Below, in pieces: positions 4,949 through 5,768 of a DNA stretch of 5,768 nucleotides. Numbering within the stretch: position 1 is the stretch's first letter; every line of letters begins with the position of its first letter. Made by a program: the position numbers and the translations under genes. Origin of the DNA: Chloroflexota bacterium (lineage in GTDB: Bacteria; Chloroflexota; Limnocylindria; QHBO01); assembly GCA_020848055.1 (NCBI GenBank), contig JADLBB010000119.1, forward strand, positions 1 to 5,768. Direction: 5' to 3'. Under the pieces are notes generated by a model. The model was not told the origin of the DNA and did not search any database. It saw only the letters and a program-made list of their open reading frames with translations.

Positions 4949-5768
4949 GCGCAGCCCACGTCCGGCGGCCTGGCGTCGCGGAACGTGATCGTCCCGGCCG
5001 GCGGCCCCTTGACGATCTCTCGCGTATCGATCACGACGGTCCCATCGCGATCGATGCGAACCGGGAAGCGATCCATGCCGCGCGGCGCCGGACCAAGCTG
5101 CATCTTCTCGCCGATGATGTGGTACGTGCTCTGATGACACAGACACTGGAAGCGCCCGTTGTCGCAGGCGGCCGGGACCATGCAGCCGAGGTGCGGACAC
5201 TTGCGCCACAGCGCCAGCAGGTCGCTCGCCGAGACGGCCGTGCCGGTCACCGGCAGGTCAGTTGCCCATGCCTTGGCGGCAGGCACGTTGACCAGGAACG
5301 CCCGGGCTGGCCTGAACTCGAACGGGCGTCCATCGTCCCATGCCGGCCAGAGCCCTCGAATGTCGTCCAGCGTCCCGACCCGATGTTCGACGCCGATGCC
5401 GTCGGATGGCGGGGGCGCCAGGAACGCGAGCGTCCCGCCCAGGAATTCAAGCGAGAGCAGTCCGACCCCGGCTCCCAGCATCCGGCGCAGGAACGAGCGC
5501 CGGGTGACGTCCCCGGCCGGAGGACCGGTCACGGCGCCGAACGGCGGTGAAACCGAGGCTGGCGCCACGCCCGCGGACAAGAGCTGGGCTGGCGGCAGGA
5601 CGGACGGGCTGGCGGCAGCCACGGCAGGGCGAACGAGGCGCGGGTGCAGGCGCGCGTCGAGCGCCCCGGCGGCGAGATCGAACAGGTCGCGCAGCCGCAT
5701 CGGCCGATGATCCACGAGGTCGACCATCTCGGCCTCGTACCGATCACGCCACGCTGCCGGATAGAGTC
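4945..5768 (-). CDS. Rieske [2Fe-2S] protein with Tat motif and N-terminal extension, 5' end outside window
   Basis: Predicted membrane-anchored, extracytoplasmic electron-transfer protein. Numbering from the Met at 5727 (260 residues to the stop), the cluster motifs are complete: CPHLGC (C177, H179, C182) and CLCH (C195, C197, H198), with the paired extra cysteines of high-potential bc-type Rieske proteins. A twin-arginine motif TRRSFLRR (75-82) is followed by a hydrophobic segment (84-104) that probably stays as the membrane anchor. About 75 residues precede the Tat motif, far more than a normal Tat signal. The frame stays open upstream of Met5727 to the right edge, reading LYPAAWRDRYEAE, which looks coding and continues into MVDLVDHRPMRLRDLFDLAAGALDARLHP. 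The true start is therefore probably outside the window. No cytochrome b gene is visible; padR follows with overlapping codons. Confidence 0.87.
   Translation of the reverse strand, partial: LYPAAWRDRYEAEMVDLVDHRPMRLRDLFDLAAGALDARLHPRLVRPAVAAASPSVLPPAQLLSAGVAPASVSPPFGAVTGPPAGDVTRRSFLRRMLGAGVGLLSLEFLGGTLAFLAPPPSDGIGVEHRVGTLDDIRGLWPAWDDGRPFEFRPARAFLVNVPAAKAWATDLPVTGTAVSASDLLALWRKCPHLGCMVPAACDNGRFQCLCHQSTYHIIGEKMQLGPAPRGMDRFPVRIDRDGTVVIDTREIVKGPPAGTITFRDARPPDVGCA

Noticed and set aside
5725..5727. ATG at 5727 as the true start of the Rieske gene
   Set aside because: GAGG is suitably spaced, but the frame remains open and protein-like up to the window edge, so the start is more likely outside. 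It cannot be excluded.

Overview
The window is GC-rich (by eye roughly 65-70%) bacterial chromosomal DNA with compact gene packing. The gene mix is an F420-type luciferase-like oxidoreductase, an orphan TrpB2 under a T-box leader, a Tat-type Rieske protein, and a start codon that may be leaderless. This suggests a high-GC Gram-positive-like lineage such as Chloroflexota (Limnocylindria-like) or Actinomycetota. I cannot decide between them from the sequence alone. No mobile element, tRNA, rRNA or CRISPR array is visible.

Layout, left to right. (1) Minus strand, 1-1326: a lipoprotein cupredoxin (850-1326) followed 19 nt later by an LLM-class F420-dependent oxidoreductase that runs off the left edge. 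(2) Minus strand, 1468-2796: a 442-residue TrpB2-type tryptophan synthase beta chain, closed on its 3' side by a strong hairpin (1420-1453). (3) 2797-3169, minus strand: a promoter and a leader of about 340 nt that I identify as a tryptophan-specific T-box riboswitch. It has an AGTA motif, a UGG specifier codon, an AG bulge with a GCUG distal loop, an antiterminator with the bulge UGGCACC, and a competing hairpin that may act both as a terminator and as a Shine-Dalgarno sequestrator. (4) 3170-3426: a non-coding divergent region with three unexplained inverted-repeat structures. (5) Plus strand, 3427-4617: an FAD-dependent oxidoreductase of the DAO family, strikingly like mitochondrial FOXRED1. 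(6) Minus strand, 4625-5768: a Rieske iron-sulfur protein with an internal Tat motif and an extra N-terminal segment, open at the right edge. Its stop codon overlaps the GTG start of a short PadR-type regulator, which converges on the FAD gene with a 7-bp gap.

How the parts fit. The best supported regulatory circuit is tRNA-Trp sensing. When uncharged tRNA-Trp accumulates, the T-box leader should switch on trpB2, a stand-alone enzyme that makes tryptophan from indole and a serine-type donor; no trpA lies in the window. The other genes look like redox functions: a periplasmic or extracytoplasmic copper protein, a Rieske protein, and flavin- and F420-dependent oxidoreductases. Nothing in the sequence ties them to tryptophan synthesis. 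The main points of interest are the Trp T-box/trpB2 pair, the N-terminally extended Rieske protein coupled to PadR, the bacterial FOXRED1-like protein, and the structured non-coding region upstream of it.
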